This document shows positions 1 to 7,805 of a DNA stretch of 34,454 nucleotides, piece after piece; positions within the stretch are counted from its first letter, which is position 1; the number at the start of each line of letters is the position of its first letter. The stretch is from Candidatus Binatia bacterium (lineage in GTDB: Bacteria > Desulfobacterota > Binatia > UBA12015), in contig JAIEPK010000589.1 of NCBI GenBank assembly GCA_019749875.1, forward strand, positions 1 through 34,454. The letters are read 5' to 3'. A program made the translations under genes and the position numbers. Under the pieces are notes generated by a model that saw only the letters and a list, made by a program, of their open reading frames with translations, was not told the origin of the DNA and ran no database searches.

Positions 1-163
1 TCAGGTCCTGCTCGAGTGCGACCACGCGCGTCGCGAGGGCCGCGAGATCCGCCTGGTCGGGATCGGCGAGCGCCCGGTCGATCGCATCGTACGCGTCGCG
101 CAGGCCATGCCAGCAGGCGAGCGCGGCTCGGCTGCGTTCGAGGACGGGCGCCTCAGGCGGCAT
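1..163 (-). CDS. Partial small flagellar protein, FliT-like position (hypothetical)
   Basis: An open frame starts at an ATG ending at 163 and reads off the left edge; 54 codons are visible. The start lies inside the end of fliS (11-base overlap), so translation is probably coupled. The visible residues are hydrophilic and helical (LERSRAALACWHGLRDAYDAI, then a D/A/L-rich stretch), with no signal peptide or membrane segment. In many flagellar operons the gene after fliS encodes FliT, the small helical chaperone of the FliD cap, and size and place fit. No diagnostic FliT motif is visible, so the role is inferred from position only. Confidence 0.5.
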   Translation of the reverse strand, partial: MPPEAPVLERSRAALACWHGLRDAYDAIDRALADPDQADLAALATRVVALEQDL

Positions 164-560
164 TGCGCGCTCCCAGCACCGCCGGCCCCTGGGCCACCAC
201 CTCGCGGTAGGCTTCGGCGATGATCGACAGCACGCGACGCACCTGCTCGACGTGACGGACGCTCTTCTGCACGTTCGCCTCGACCAGGTGATCCAGCATG
301 AAGCGGTACAGGCGCTCGAGCTGGGCGGCGATCTCGCCGCCGGCCTTGTGGTCGAGCGTGTGCAGCAGCTCCGCGATCACCGCCTGCGCGCGCCCGAGCT
401 GGCTCGCGAACTCCTCCAGCCGATCGTTGCGCAGTCCGTTCTCCGCCTGGGCGAGGAAGCGCAGCGCGCCGTCGAACATGAGGATCAGGAGCCGGCCGCG
501 ATCGGCCGTGGCGACCTGCGCCTGTTGATACACGCCCGCCGAAGTCTGGTAGCTCACCAT
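153..560 (-). CDS. fliS: Flagellar export chaperone FliS
   Basis: FliS binds the C-terminal tail of flagellin in the cytoplasm, stops it polymerising early, and delivers it to the flagellar type III export gate. The 135-residue product has the usual family length. It is all-helical and carries the family pattern: a Tyr-Gln near the N-terminus (residues 4-5), then ADRGRLLILMFDGALRFL at about 19-36. The start lies 4 bases after the fliD stop, and the gene end overlaps the next small gene, which indicates one translationally linked operon. Nothing looks damaged. Confidence 0.93.
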   Translation of the reverse strand: MVSYQTSAGVYQQAQVATADRGRLLILMFDGALRFLAQAENGLRNDRLEEFASQLGRAQAVIAELLHTLDHKAGGEIAAQLERLYRFMLDHLVEANVQKSVRHVEQVRRVLSIIAEAYREVVAQGPAVLGARNAA

Positions 561-564
561 AGGA

Positions 565-1932
565 TCATGCCGTCCGCCCGAGTGCGCTCGAGATCATCGA
601 GCCCTGGGCTTTGAGGTTGTTGACGAGGACCTCGAGGCTGCTGAACTGGCTGCGCAGGTTCTCCTCGAACGCCGCGACCGTGCGCTCGCCCGCCGCGATG
701 CGCTCGTTGAGGCTGCTCAGCGCGTCGGTGATGCTCTTGTTGCGCGTCGCGAGCAGCCCGGTCGAGCCGGTCACGTCGGTCAAGTAGTCATGGATGCGGT
801 CGAAGGCGCCGCCGGCGCTGCCGAGCCCACCGAACAGCTGGCTCACCCCGGCCTCGTCGTCCGCCAGGGCCGCCGCCAGCTTCGCGGCATCGAGGCTCAA
901 CGTGCCGTCCTTCGTCGACGTGAGCCCGGTCTCGGCGAGCAGCGAGTAGCTGCCGGTGAGGCCGCTCACCGACGAGCTCACCGCGCTGCGCAGCCCGTCC
1001 ATGATCGACCGCACGGTGCTGTCGAAGGCGAGTGGCCCCGTGGTGACGTCGCGGTCGGTCGAGTTTCCGTCCTGCGTGACCTCGCTCTGCGCGTCGACGA
1101 ACGACGCCAGCGCGTTGTACGCGGTCACGACGGCCTGGACGTCCTTGGTAACCGCCGCCGCATCGGTCGTGACGCCGATCTTGACCGGGCCGCCCTCCTG
1201 ATTGAGGGTCAGCGTCACCCCGGAGACGACGTCGTTGACGACGTTGTTCTCGCGCGAGAACGAGGTCGCGAAGCCGCTCACCGTGAAGGTCGCGTTGCGC
1301 GCCGCCTGCGTCACCGTCACGCCGAGGTTGGTGTCGTCGGTGACGATCGTGAGATCGTTCGAGAGGCCGGTGTCGCGCGAGGCGAGGCGCAGCCGGTAGT
1401 CCGGCGACGCGTCCGTGCCGAGGTTCACCACGGTCGCGTTCGCGCCGACGCCGAGCGCGTTGATCTTGGTCGCGAGGTCGTCGAGCGTCGTGGTGGCGTC
1501 GATCGCGATGCTCTGGGTGCTGCCGCTGCCGATCTTGAACGCGAACGTTCCGCTGCCGCTCGCGATGGTCGAGGTCGAGCTCGCCACGCCGGTGCCGGAC
1601 ACGGCGACCGCGTTGCGCGCGAGCTGGCTGACGGTGATCTCCGTCGTTCCGACCAGAGCGCCGCTGCCTGCCGTCGCGCCGATGGTATCGGGATCGCTCG
1701 AGGTCGCGGTGCGTGCCAGCGCGCTGCTCGGATCGCGCAGCTTGTCGACCGCCGCGAGGAGGTCGGCGAGCTTGGTGCCGAAGGTCGCGAGCGCGCTCTG
1801 CTTCGCCTGCTGGTCGAGCTGATCGATCTGCAGCAGGTCGACCGCGCGCTTGCGCTCGAGGGAGACGAGCTGGCTCACGATGGTGTTCGTGTCGAGGCCG
1901 GTCGCGAGACCGCCGATCGTGATCGTTGCCAT
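565..1932 (-). CDS. fliD: Flagellar hook-associated protein 2 / filament cap FliD
   Basis: FliD forms the cap at the filament tip under which exported flagellin folds and inserts. The 455-residue protein begins with the FliD N-terminal signature (GGLATGLDTNTIVSQLV, about residues 7-23). It has a long Thr/Ser/Ala-rich central region and ends with a helical, coiled-coil-prone segment containing VNNLKAQGSMI, typical of the FliD C-terminal domain. Length is normal for the shorter FliD proteins. The start is the ATG 6 bases after the flaG stop. The compact order flaG-fliD-fliS is classic and points to filament-tip assembly. No cysteine is present in the parts I read, as is common for exported flagellar proteins. 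Confidence 0.95.
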   Translation of the reverse strand: MATITIGGLATGLDTNTIVSQLVSLERKRAVDLLQIDQLDQQAKQSALATFGTKLADLLAAVDKLRDPSSALARTATSSDPDTIGATAGSGALVGTTEITVSQLARNAVAVSGTGVASSTSTIASGSGTFAFKIGSGSTQSIAIDATTTLDDLATKINALGVGANATVVNLGTDASPDYRLRLASRDTGLSNDLTIVTDDTNLGVTVTQAARNATFTVSGFATSFSRENNVVNDVVSGVTLTLNQEGGPVKIGVTTDAAAVTKDVQAVVTAYNALASFVDAQSEVTQDGNSTDRDVTTGPLAFDSTVRSIMDGLRSAVSSSVSGLTGSYSLLAETGLTSTKDGTLSLDAAKLAAALADDEAGVSQLFGGLGSAGGAFDRIHDYLTDVTGSTGLLATRNKSITDALSSLNERIAAGERTVAAFEENLRSQFSSLEVLVNNLKAQGSMISSALGRTA

Positions 1933-1938
1933 GCGCCG

Positions 1939-2316
1939 TCAGCCCTTCTGATCCACGAACAGCCCCTTGGCGCCCTTGAGGCGCTTCAGGTGGCGGACCC
2001 ACTCTTCCGACGGGATCTGCCGCACGACCTCGCCGCTCTGCGCGTCGATCACCTGCACGACGACGCGATCGATCTCGGGATCCTTGCGGATCGCGAGCTG
2101 GCGGATCGACGGCTCGGTGGCCTGCTGCACGGCGTCCTCGGCCGGCAACTTTTCCCCGTCGCCCGCGGCGAGATTTTCCGCTTGCGGCTTGATCTCCACG
2201 CGCCGCGCCGGTGCGACCAGGCGGGTCGCGCGCGGGGTCGCGCTCGTCCACCGCTCCGCTCTCGCCGTGGCGAGATCCGCGATCGGCGCCGTGGTTCGGT
2301 GTGGGTCGATGGTCAT
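1939..2316 (-). CDS. flaG: FlaG family flagellar protein
   Basis: The 125-residue protein has a poorly conserved, basic first half and a C-terminal FlaG domain (about residues 75-125). That domain shows the family pattern RVVVQVIDAQSGEVVRQIP followed by SEEWVRHLKRL. FlaG proteins affect filament length in several bacteria; the exact mechanism is not settled. It sits between the flagellin gene (62 bp upstream) and fliD (6 bp downstream), the usual place. The start is an ATG giving the expected length. The first 60 residues look disordered and offer no further clue. Confidence 0.88.
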   Translation of the reverse strand: MTIDPHRTTAPIADLATARAERWTSATPRATRLVAPARRVEIKPQAENLAAGDGEKLPAEDAVQQATEPSIRQLAIRKDPEIDRVVVQVIDAQSGEVVRQIPSEEWVRHLKRLKGAKGLFVDQKG

Positions 2317-2334
2317 TCCGGTTCGGCCTCAAGG

Positions 2335-2359
2335 GGCGGCGGCGACCGGAGCCGCCGCC
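2335..2359 (-). terminator. GC-rich hairpin after the flagellin gene
   Basis: A 9-bp perfect stem (2335-2343 with 2351-2359, GGCGGCGGC/GCCGCCGCC) with a 7-base loop lies in the 62-bp gap between flagellin and flaG. There is no U-tract, so it could be a leaky terminator, an attenuator or an mRNA-stabilising 3' hairpin. Any of these would let flagellin be made in far greater amount than the cap and chaperone genes downstream. Confidence 0.45.
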
Positions 2360-2378
2360 GCCCGCATCGAGCCGCGGA

Positions 2379-3200
2379 TTACCGCAGCAACTGAAGTGCC
2401 AGCTGAGGCTGCTGGTTGGCCTGCGCGAGGATCGAGACGCTGGCCTGCTGCAGGATCGTGCCGCGGGTCAGGTTCGCCGTCTCCTCGGCCACGTCGGCGT
2501 CGCGGATGCGCGACTCGGCGGCGGAGAAGTTCTCACGCGCGACCTTGAGGTTCGCGATGGCGGTGTTGAGCCGGCTCTCGACCGCACCCAGCGTACCGCG
2601 CGACTGCGCGACGTTGGTGATCGCGCTGCTGATCGCGCCCAGCGCCGACTGCGCCGCAGCGGCCGTCGACACCGAGACGTTCGAGAGGCCGACGCCGCTC
2701 GACGAGCCGTCGACCGTCGAGAACGAGATGCGGCTGTTCGAGCTGCCGTCGAGGCCGACCTGGAGATCGACCGTCGTGCCGCCCGACAGGAGTGCCACGC
2801 CGTTGAACGTCGTGGTCGACGAGATGCGGTCGACCTCGGACACCAGTGCGGTGAACTCGGTCTGGATCGCGCTGCGCTGCGTGTTGCTGACCAGGCCGGT
2901 CGCCGACTGCGAGGCCAGCTCGGACAGACGGGTCAGGATCTCGCCGACCTTGCCGAGCGCCTTCTCACCGATGCTGATCGCCGAGATGCCGTCGTTGGCG
3001 TTGCGCACCGCCTGGCTGGCGCCGCGCACGTCCGAACGGAGCTTGTCGGCCAGCGCGAGACCCGCCGCGTCGTCGGCGGCGCTGTTGATGCGCAGACCCG
3101 ACGACAGACGCTCGAACGAGCGGTTCAGCACGCCAGTCGAGTTGTCCAGGTTGCGCTGCGCGTTGAGGGACGGAACGTTGGTGGAAATGTTCAGAGCCAT
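2379..3200 (-). CDS. fliC: Flagellin (filament protein), short type
   Basis: This is the filament subunit. The 273-residue product has the conserved N-terminal D0/D1 region (MALNISTNVPSLNAQRNL, then RLSSGLRINSAADDAAGLA) and the C-terminal helix with VSILAQANQQPQLALQLL. Only a short, Ser/Thr/Val-rich stretch lies between them, so the surface domains D2/D3 are absent or minimal. The start is the ATG at 3200 because it matches the family N-terminus and follows GGAGGA at good spacing. In-frame ATGs at 3212 and further up would add residues not seen in flagellins. A small hairpin (GGGCT/AGCCC, loop of 3) lies in the leader at 3213-3225. The frame stays open far upstream, but that is only high-GC read-through. 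Confidence 0.96.
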   Translation of the reverse strand: MALNISTNVPSLNAQRNLDNSTGVLNRSFERLSSGLRINSAADDAAGLALADKLRSDVRGASQAVRNANDGISAISIGEKALGKVGEILTRLSELASQSATGLVSNTQRSAIQTEFTALVSEVDRISSTTTFNGVALLSGGTTVDLQVGLDGSSNSRISFSTVDGSSSGVGLSNVSVSTAAAAQSALGAISSAITNVAQSRGTLGAVESRLNTAIANLKVARENFSAAESRIRDADVAEETANLTRGTILQQASVSILAQANQQPQLALQLLR

Positions 3201-3580
3201 GCTGTCCTCCATGGGCTCGTAGCCCCGGACGTCCATGCCGGGCTCGGCCAAGTTGGAAAGTGCCTCCGGCTCACCCCGAGCCTTCGTGCTCTCTTTCCGG
3301 TTCGCCCCGCATTCGAGTCGCGCGCGGGAGAACTTGAGAGCCGAATTTCGTCCTTGCGCAAAGAAGTCGGCGAATTGCGCAGACGCGATGCGCGGTCCTG
3401 CGCGCTCCGCGCCGTTCGTGCCCCGGGAGGCGCTCTCCGGTGGTCGTCGGCCCGTGCGGGCGGGTGCTGCGGCACGGCACGACGACGGCGAGCGGTCGTC
3501 ATTCCGTCGGAAATCGGCTACGACCCGACGCGGAAACCCGTGGGTCCCGGACCCGCGACCACGACACGGAGGGACGGACG
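3201..3580. other. Divergent intergenic region, flagellin / LolA-like gene
   Basis: These 380 bp should carry the promoters of both the flagellin gene and the LolA-like gene. Visible structure is the leader hairpin at 3213-3225 and a pair of TTGCGCA words at 3354-3361 and 3375-3381. I looked for a sigma-28 or sigma-54 type promoter for flagellin and found none convincing. No further coding region is apparent. Confidence 0.5.
3354..3381. promoter_or_regulatory. Paired TTGCGCA words, possible operator
   Basis: An 8-base perfect palindrome TTGCGCAA (3354-3361) and a second copy TTGCGCA (3375-3381) start 21 bp apart, about two helical turns. They lie in an AT-richer patch between divergent genes. 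A binding site for a dimeric regulator is possible, but nothing ties it to a known protein. Confidence 0.25.
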
Positions 3581-4351
3581 ATGGGCAAGCGCATCCTGAA
3601 CGGCACCGCCTGGGCGCTGGCGGCTCTGCTGGCACTGGCGCCGGTCGCGGCACGAGCGGCGGGCGACGATGCCGGCGCGCTGGTGCGCAAGGCGGTGGAC
3701 GCGCTGCCGAAGAAGCCGTTCACGGCGCAGCTCAAGCTGACCCCGGCGGGCCAGCCGACCCGTGAGCTGACCCTCGACCACAAGGTCGTCGGCGGCGCGC
3801 GTGCGAGCTACCTCGAGGTGACGGCGCCCGAGGCGCTGTCCGGGATCCGCTTCCTCTTCCTCGAGCACCCGAGCGGTCAGCCGGAGCAGTACATCAAGGT
3901 CGCCGCGGCGCGGAACGCGGTGCAGGTGAAGGACCAGGTGCGCAAGCAGCCGTTCCTCGAGTCCGACTTCTACGTCTCGGACCTCGTCGAGCCGCAGGTC
4001 GACGCCTACGAATACAAGCTCGTCGGCGAGGAGGATCTCCTCGGGCGCAAGACCAAGCTCGTCGAGTCGGTGCCGAAGAACTCGGCGAACGAGATCTATG
4101 GCAAGACCGTGGTCGCCATCGACCCGCAGGACCTGCTGATCCTCAAGCGCTCGTTCTACGACCTGAAGGGCAACCTGCTGAAGGTCTGGACGATCGACCA
4201 GGTGGAGAAGGTCGACGGGGTGTGGACGTTCCGCAAGCAGACCATGACGACGGTCCCGGCGAAGACGAGCTCGACCCTCGAGACGCCGGAGGTGAAGTAC
4301 GACGTGGAGCTGAAGGACTCGATCTTCACGCCGGAGCACCTGCGCCGCTGA
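3581..4351 (+). CDS. Outer membrane lipoprotein-sorting protein (LolA-like family)
   Basis: The 256-residue protein has a clear Sec signal peptide (charged start, hydrophobic ALAALLALAPVA, likely cut after ARA near residue 26). The mature part is beta-rich and has the features of the LolA-like 'outer membrane lipoprotein-sorting protein' family, including the closing segment in which KYDVELKDSIFTPEHLRR leads to the stop. These periplasmic proteins are thought to carry a lipid or lipoprotein and often pair with an MMPL/RND permease. Such a permease lies about 5 kb away at 9306. The ATG at 3581 is chosen because GGAGGGACGGACG precedes it and the signal peptide starts there; longer readings lack a signal. 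The substrate is unknown. Confidence 0.82.
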   Translation: MGKRILNGTAWALAALLALAPVAARAAGDDAGALVRKAVDALPKKPFTAQLKLTPAGQPTRELTLDHKVVGGARASYLEVTAPEALSGIRFLFLEHPSGQPEQYIKVAAARNAVQVKDQVRKQPFLESDFYVSDLVEPQVDAYEYKLVGEEDLLGRKTKLVESVPKNSANEIYGKTVVAIDPQDLLILKRSFYDLKGNLLKVWTIDQVEKVDGVWTFRKQTMTTVPAKTSSTLETPEVKYDVELKDSIFTPEHLRR

Positions 4352-4417
4352 TGGCGAGCGAGCGGGCGCCGAGGCCGCGCTCTGGCGTCGGCCAAGGCCG
4401 AGTGCATTGCCCGGGGG

Positions 4418-4436
4418 CTCGAGACCGTCTCTCGAG
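4418..4436 (+). terminator. Weak hairpin downstream of the LolA-like gene
   Basis: A 7-bp perfect stem (CTCGAGA/TCTCGAG) with a 5-base loop lies 67 bp after the stop codon and before the amidotransferase gene. There is no T-run. It is a weak candidate for transcript end and may be chance. Confidence 0.25.
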
Positions 4437-4537
4437 ATCGAAGCTCGTTGGGAGAGCGCGGGCGCGTTCGAGCGGTTCGTGCTTGCCGGGAGCGCGCTGC
4501 GTTCTCTAGATTCGACGGGGCGCGACGCGCCGCTCCC

Positions 4538-5311
4538 ATGCCGAAGCTCCTCGTCTTTCAGCACGTCGCCCACGAGCCGCTGGGCACGCTCGACCCGCAC
4601 CTCCGGCGCGAGGGGTTTCGCATCCGCTACGTGAACTTCGCGCGACATCCGCACGCGGAGCCGGAGATCGACGGGTACGACGCGCTGGTCGTCCTGGGCG
4701 GTCCGATGAACGTCGACGAGTGCGAGCACCATCCGCACCTGCGACACGAGGTGCGCGTGATCCGCGACGCGCTCGATCGCGGCCGTCCGGTGCTCGGCAT
4801 CTGCCTCGGCGCGCAGCTGCTGGCGCACGCGCTCGGTGCGCACGTCGGCCGCGCGCCGGAGCCGGAGATCGGCTGGTACGAGGTACGCAAGAGCAAGGAC
4901 GCCGACGACGACCCACTGCTCGGCCACTTCGACGACGTCGAGCGCGTCTTCCAGTGGCACGGCTACGCCTTCGAGATGGCCCCGGGTGCGATGCACCTCG
5001 CGTCGTCGGAGCGCTGCCCGAATCAGGCGTTCCGCGTCGGCGACGCGGCGTGGGGCCTGCAGTTCCACCTCGAGGTCGACCAGCCGATGATCGCACGCTG
5101 GCTGACGACTCCGGCCAACGCGCGCGACGTCGCCGGCCTGCACGGCGGGCCGGACCCGATCCTGCGCGACACGCAGCGCTTCGTCATGCGCCAGCACGCC
5201 CTCGCCGAGGAAGCGTTCGCCGCCTTCGTGCAGCGCGTGCGTGCGCACCGCGGCCCGCGTACCCGACCGGTGCCGTGCGCGCAGCCGTTCCCGGATCGAG
5301 CCGAGTCCTGA
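4538..5311 (+). CDS. Class I glutamine amidotransferase (GMP-synthase-like GATase1)
   Basis: The 257-residue protein is a stand-alone GATase1 domain that hydrolyses glutamine, or a gamma-glutamyl compound, through a Cys-His-Glu triad. The nucleophile is C89 in GICLGAQ; H177 and E179 lie in QFHLEVD. The oxyanion strand is seen in LVVLGGPMNV (about 50-59). It resembles the YfeJ/GMP-synthase-like subgroup rather than a synthase subunit, since no partner synthetase is encoded nearby. The start at 4538 matches the family beginning (MPKLLVFQH); no strong ribosome site precedes it. The substrate cannot be told from sequence; gamma-glutamyl amine or peptide cleavage is possible. Confidence 0.88.
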   Translation: MPKLLVFQHVAHEPLGTLDPHLRREGFRIRYVNFARHPHAEPEIDGYDALVVLGGPMNVDECEHHPHLRHEVRVIRDALDRGRPVLGICLGAQLLAHALGAHVGRAPEPEIGWYEVRKSKDADDDPLLGHFDDVERVFQWHGYAFEMAPGAMHLASSERCPNQAFRVGDAAWGLQFHLEVDQPMIARWLTTPANARDVAGLHGGPDPILRDTQRFVMRQHALAEEAFAAFVQRVRAHRGPRTRPVPCAQPFPDRAES

Positions 5312-5353
5312 GCCGCGCGCGGCCGCGGCCGCCGCGACGCTTCTCGTGCCGCG

Positions 5354-6910
5354 CTACGGCTGCGCGGTGATCGACCACGCGCCGCCCGTGGCCGTCCCGA
5401 GCAGGTAGACGTTGCCGCCCGGCGCGAGGGCGAAGCGCGCATCGTCGAGGCCCGAGGTGCTGACGCGCGGCATTCCGAGCCGCGCGCGCGGGTAGAATGC
5501 GAGCAGCTCGGTGCCGCTCGCGGCAGCACGCCCCGACGCCTGCAGCGTGCCCGCGTCGTGCTCCCAGCGCAGCTCCTCGAGCACGCCCGGCGCGGCGCGC
5601 ACCCAGCCTCGCGTGAGCTGGTCGACCAGCGGCTGGCGCACGCCGGTGATCTCGTTGCTGCGACAGTCGACCTCGAATTCGCCCCAGACGTCCGGGATGC
5701 GCCCGGCTTGGTAGTCGGCCGCCTTGTGCGGGTCGCCGCACGACTCGCGCCAGGTCCACAGCGTCGCGGAGAACGCGTACTCGTCCTGCAGCTCCTGGTG
5801 CACGAGGAAGTACCGATCGGCGGGATCCGCGGCGCGATCCGGGCCCGAGCCCCACTCGCCGACCAGCACCGGCGCGCCACCGAACAGAGCCGCCTCGTCA
5901 CGCGCAATGGCGAAGTTGTCGCGCGTGAGCGGCATGGCGTTGATGCCGCCCGTGTAGACGTGCGGCCCGTACACCACGTCACGATCACGGACGAAGTCCG
6001 GCGGCGCACCGCGACCGAGCGCAGACCACAGCGCCGACGGCTCGAACACGACGAGGTGCGGGAAGCCGCCGGCCGCGCGCTCCGCCGCGCGGATCTCGCG
6101 CAGCGCGGCCGCGTACAGATCGGCCAGCGCCTGCTGCGCCGCCGGCGTGAAGGCGTTCGGCTCGTTCATCACGTCGTATCCGGCGACGGCCGTCTCGTCC
6201 GCGAAGCGCCGCGCGACGTGGCCCAGCATGCGCGCGTAGCGCGTGCGGATGCCGACACCGTCCGGACCCGGGGCGTCGGTCCAGAACGCGTCGAACGCGG
6301 CGAGCACCGCGGGGCTGGTCTCGCGGATGCCCGCCGTGGCACAGCGCGCGGCACCGCCGTCGAGCGTCGCCCAGGCGGGCGCGCCGTCCCAGCCGAGCGC
6401 CGGGGATGCCGTCGCCGGACAGGCCTCGTCCGGACCTGCCGCGAGCGTCGCGCCCCAGGCGTCCTGGTGCAGATCGACGATCGTGTAGACGCCGCGCGCC
6501 GCGAGCGTGCGCACGACGCCCTCGACCTCGTCGAGGTAGGCCTCGTCGTACTCTCCGGGCGCAGGCTCGACGCGCGACCACGACAGCAGCAGCCGCACCG
6601 CATTCCAGCCGATGCCGGCGATCCGGTCCGCGTCCTCCTCGGTGAACGGGAACGTCGTCGGGAAGTCGCGCGAAGCCCAGTACTCGGCGAGCGCGTTCAC
6701 GTTCACGCCGCGCAGCAGGACCTCGCGACCTTCTGCGTCGACGATGCGTCCGCCGGCGATCGGGTCGGGCTCGGCGTGCAGCGCCGGCAGCCGCAGCGGA
6801 TCGGCGGCCCCGCCGCCGGTCGCGTCGCTGCAGGCGGCGAGTGCCAGCGGCAGCAGCAGGAGCACGAGCGCGCGCCGGGATCGAACGTGGACGGGACGAA
6901 GACGAAGCAT
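5354..6910 (-). CDS. Glycoside hydrolase family 5 lipoprotein, endoglycoceramidase-like
   Basis: The 518-residue protein starts with a lipoprotein signal; the lipobox LAAC places the lipidated Cys at 27, so it is probably membrane-anchored on the outside. The GH5 barrel follows (about 50-430). The acid/base is E250 in VMNEP and the nucleophile E352 in VGEWGS. The segment VDLHQDAWG (145-153) is typical of endoglycoceramidase-type GH5 enzymes, which release glycans from glycolipids. A C-terminal beta-rich domain (about 430-518) is also seen in that group. The ATG at 6910 follows GAGGAA at good spacing. It is the last gene of a minus-strand set with two SDRs (68 bp gap). Substrate (glycolipid, steryl glycoside or glucan) is not determined. 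Confidence 0.85.
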   Translation of the reverse strand: MLRLRPVHVRSRRALVLLLLPLALAACSDATGGGAADPLRLPALHAEPDPIAGGRIVDAEGREVLLRGVNVNALAEYWASRDFPTTFPFTEEDADRIAGIGWNAVRLLLSWSRVEPAPGEYDEAYLDEVEGVVRTLAARGVYTIVDLHQDAWGATLAAGPDEACPATASPALGWDGAPAWATLDGGAARCATAGIRETSPAVLAAFDAFWTDAPGPDGVGIRTRYARMLGHVARRFADETAVAGYDVMNEPNAFTPAAQQALADLYAAALREIRAAERAAGGFPHLVVFEPSALWSALGRGAPPDFVRDRDVVYGPHVYTGGINAMPLTRDNFAIARDEAALFGGAPVLVGEWGSGPDRAADPADRYFLVHQELQDEYAFSATLWTWRESCGDPHKAADYQAGRIPDVWGEFEVDCRSNEITGVRQPLVDQLTRGWVRAAPGVLEELRWEHDAGTLQASGRAAASGTELLAFYPRARLGMPRVSTSGLDDARFALAPGGNVYLLGTATGGAWSITAQP

Positions 6911-6978
6911 GCGAGGTTCCTCGAGGTGAGCGTCGCCGCACGGCGCGCGCGCTGCAAGGCCGAATCGACCGGGTCGGG

Positions 6979-7770
6979 TCAGTCTTCGGGCAACCCGGGA
7001 TCCCATTGCACGCCGTTGAGGTGCGAGCCGCCGTCGACGAACAGCGTATTGCCCGTCAAGTAGCGCGACTCGTCGCCGGCGAGGAACAGCGCCACCGCAC
7101 CGATGTCGTTCTCGGGGTCGCCCATGCGGCCCATCGGGTTCTGCTCGAGCAAGGCCGCCGCGTTGTCGGGCGCCATCTGACGAAACGCCTCGTAGGCCTC
7201 GGTCGCGGCGGCCGGACAGATGACGTTGGCACGGATGCCGTGGCGAGCCCACTCGCGCGCCGCCGTGCGCGTCAAGGCACGCGCCGCCTCCTTGGCGCCG
7301 TTGTACTCGGCGGTATAGAGGTGCGCGTTCACGCCGTTGAGCGAGCACAGCGTGATGATCGAGCCGCCCTGCCGCTTGAGATGCGGATAGGCCGCCTGCA
7401 TCAGGAAGAACGTCGCCAGATACCCGAGACGCACGCCGTGCAGCATCTCGGCGTCGGTCTTGTGCTCGAGACGCTTGATCGTGCCGCCGCCCCACGCGTT
7501 GTTGACGATCACGTCGAGGCGCCCGAAACGGTCGACGGCCGACGCCACGGCCGCCTCGACCTGCACGCGCTCGGTGACGTCGGTACGGATGAACACGCCC
7601 TGCCCTCCGAGCTCATCCACCTCGGCCGCCGTGCGCTCTCCGGAGCGGACGTCGATCTCCGCCACGACGACCGCCGCGCCCTCGCGCGCGAAGCGCCGCG
7701 CGATGCCGCGTCCGATGCCGAAGCCCGCGCCGGTGACGATCGCCGTGCGCCCCTCGAGCCTTCCCGCCAT
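6979..7770 (-). CDS. SDR family NAD(P)-dependent oxidoreductase
   Basis: A classical short-chain dehydrogenase of 263 residues. The Rossmann motif TGAGFGIG is at 13-20, NNAW at 90-93, and the catalytic residues S143, Y156 and K160 are in place. The acidic residues after the second beta strand (AEID, 37-40) suggest NAD rather than NADP. The C-terminus keeps the family signature GNTLFVDGG. The start at 7770 follows GGAGGA at ideal distance. It lies between another SDR (35 bp upstream) and the GH5 lipoprotein (68 bp downstream), so the three are probably co-transcribed. The substrate is unknown; sugar, steroid or acyl alcohols are all possible for the family. Confidence 0.9.
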   Translation of the reverse strand: MAGRLEGRTAIVTGAGFGIGRGIARRFAREGAAVVVAEIDVRSGERTAAEVDELGGQGVFIRTDVTERVQVEAAVASAVDRFGRLDVIVNNAWGGGTIKRLEHKTDAEMLHGVRLGYLATFFLMQAAYPHLKRQGGSIITLCSLNGVNAHLYTAEYNGAKEAARALTRTAAREWARHGIRANVICPAAATEAYEAFRQMAPDNAAALLEQNPMGRMGDPENDIGAVALFLAGDESRYLTGNTLFVDGGSHLNGVQWDPGLPED

Positions 7771-7805
7771 CGAGATCCTCCCGCCGCCGCGCGCGACGCG
7801 CGCGG

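Noticed and set aside
3201-3360. Sigma-28 or sigma-54 promoter for flagellin
   Set aside because: TCAAGTTC resembles a sigma-28 -35 box, but the -10 half is poor. No GG/GC pair at sigma-54 spacing was found.
3201-3653. Longer N-terminus for flagellin
   Set aside because: The frame is open, but the extra residues are Arg/Pro-rich and no flagellin has them. The ATG at 3200 has a good ribosome site and the conserved MALNI start.
5312-5353. GC-rich palindromic text between amidotransferase and GH5 genes
   Set aside because: It is mostly alternating CG/GGCC runs that pair in many ways by chance. No clear stem-loop could be fixed.
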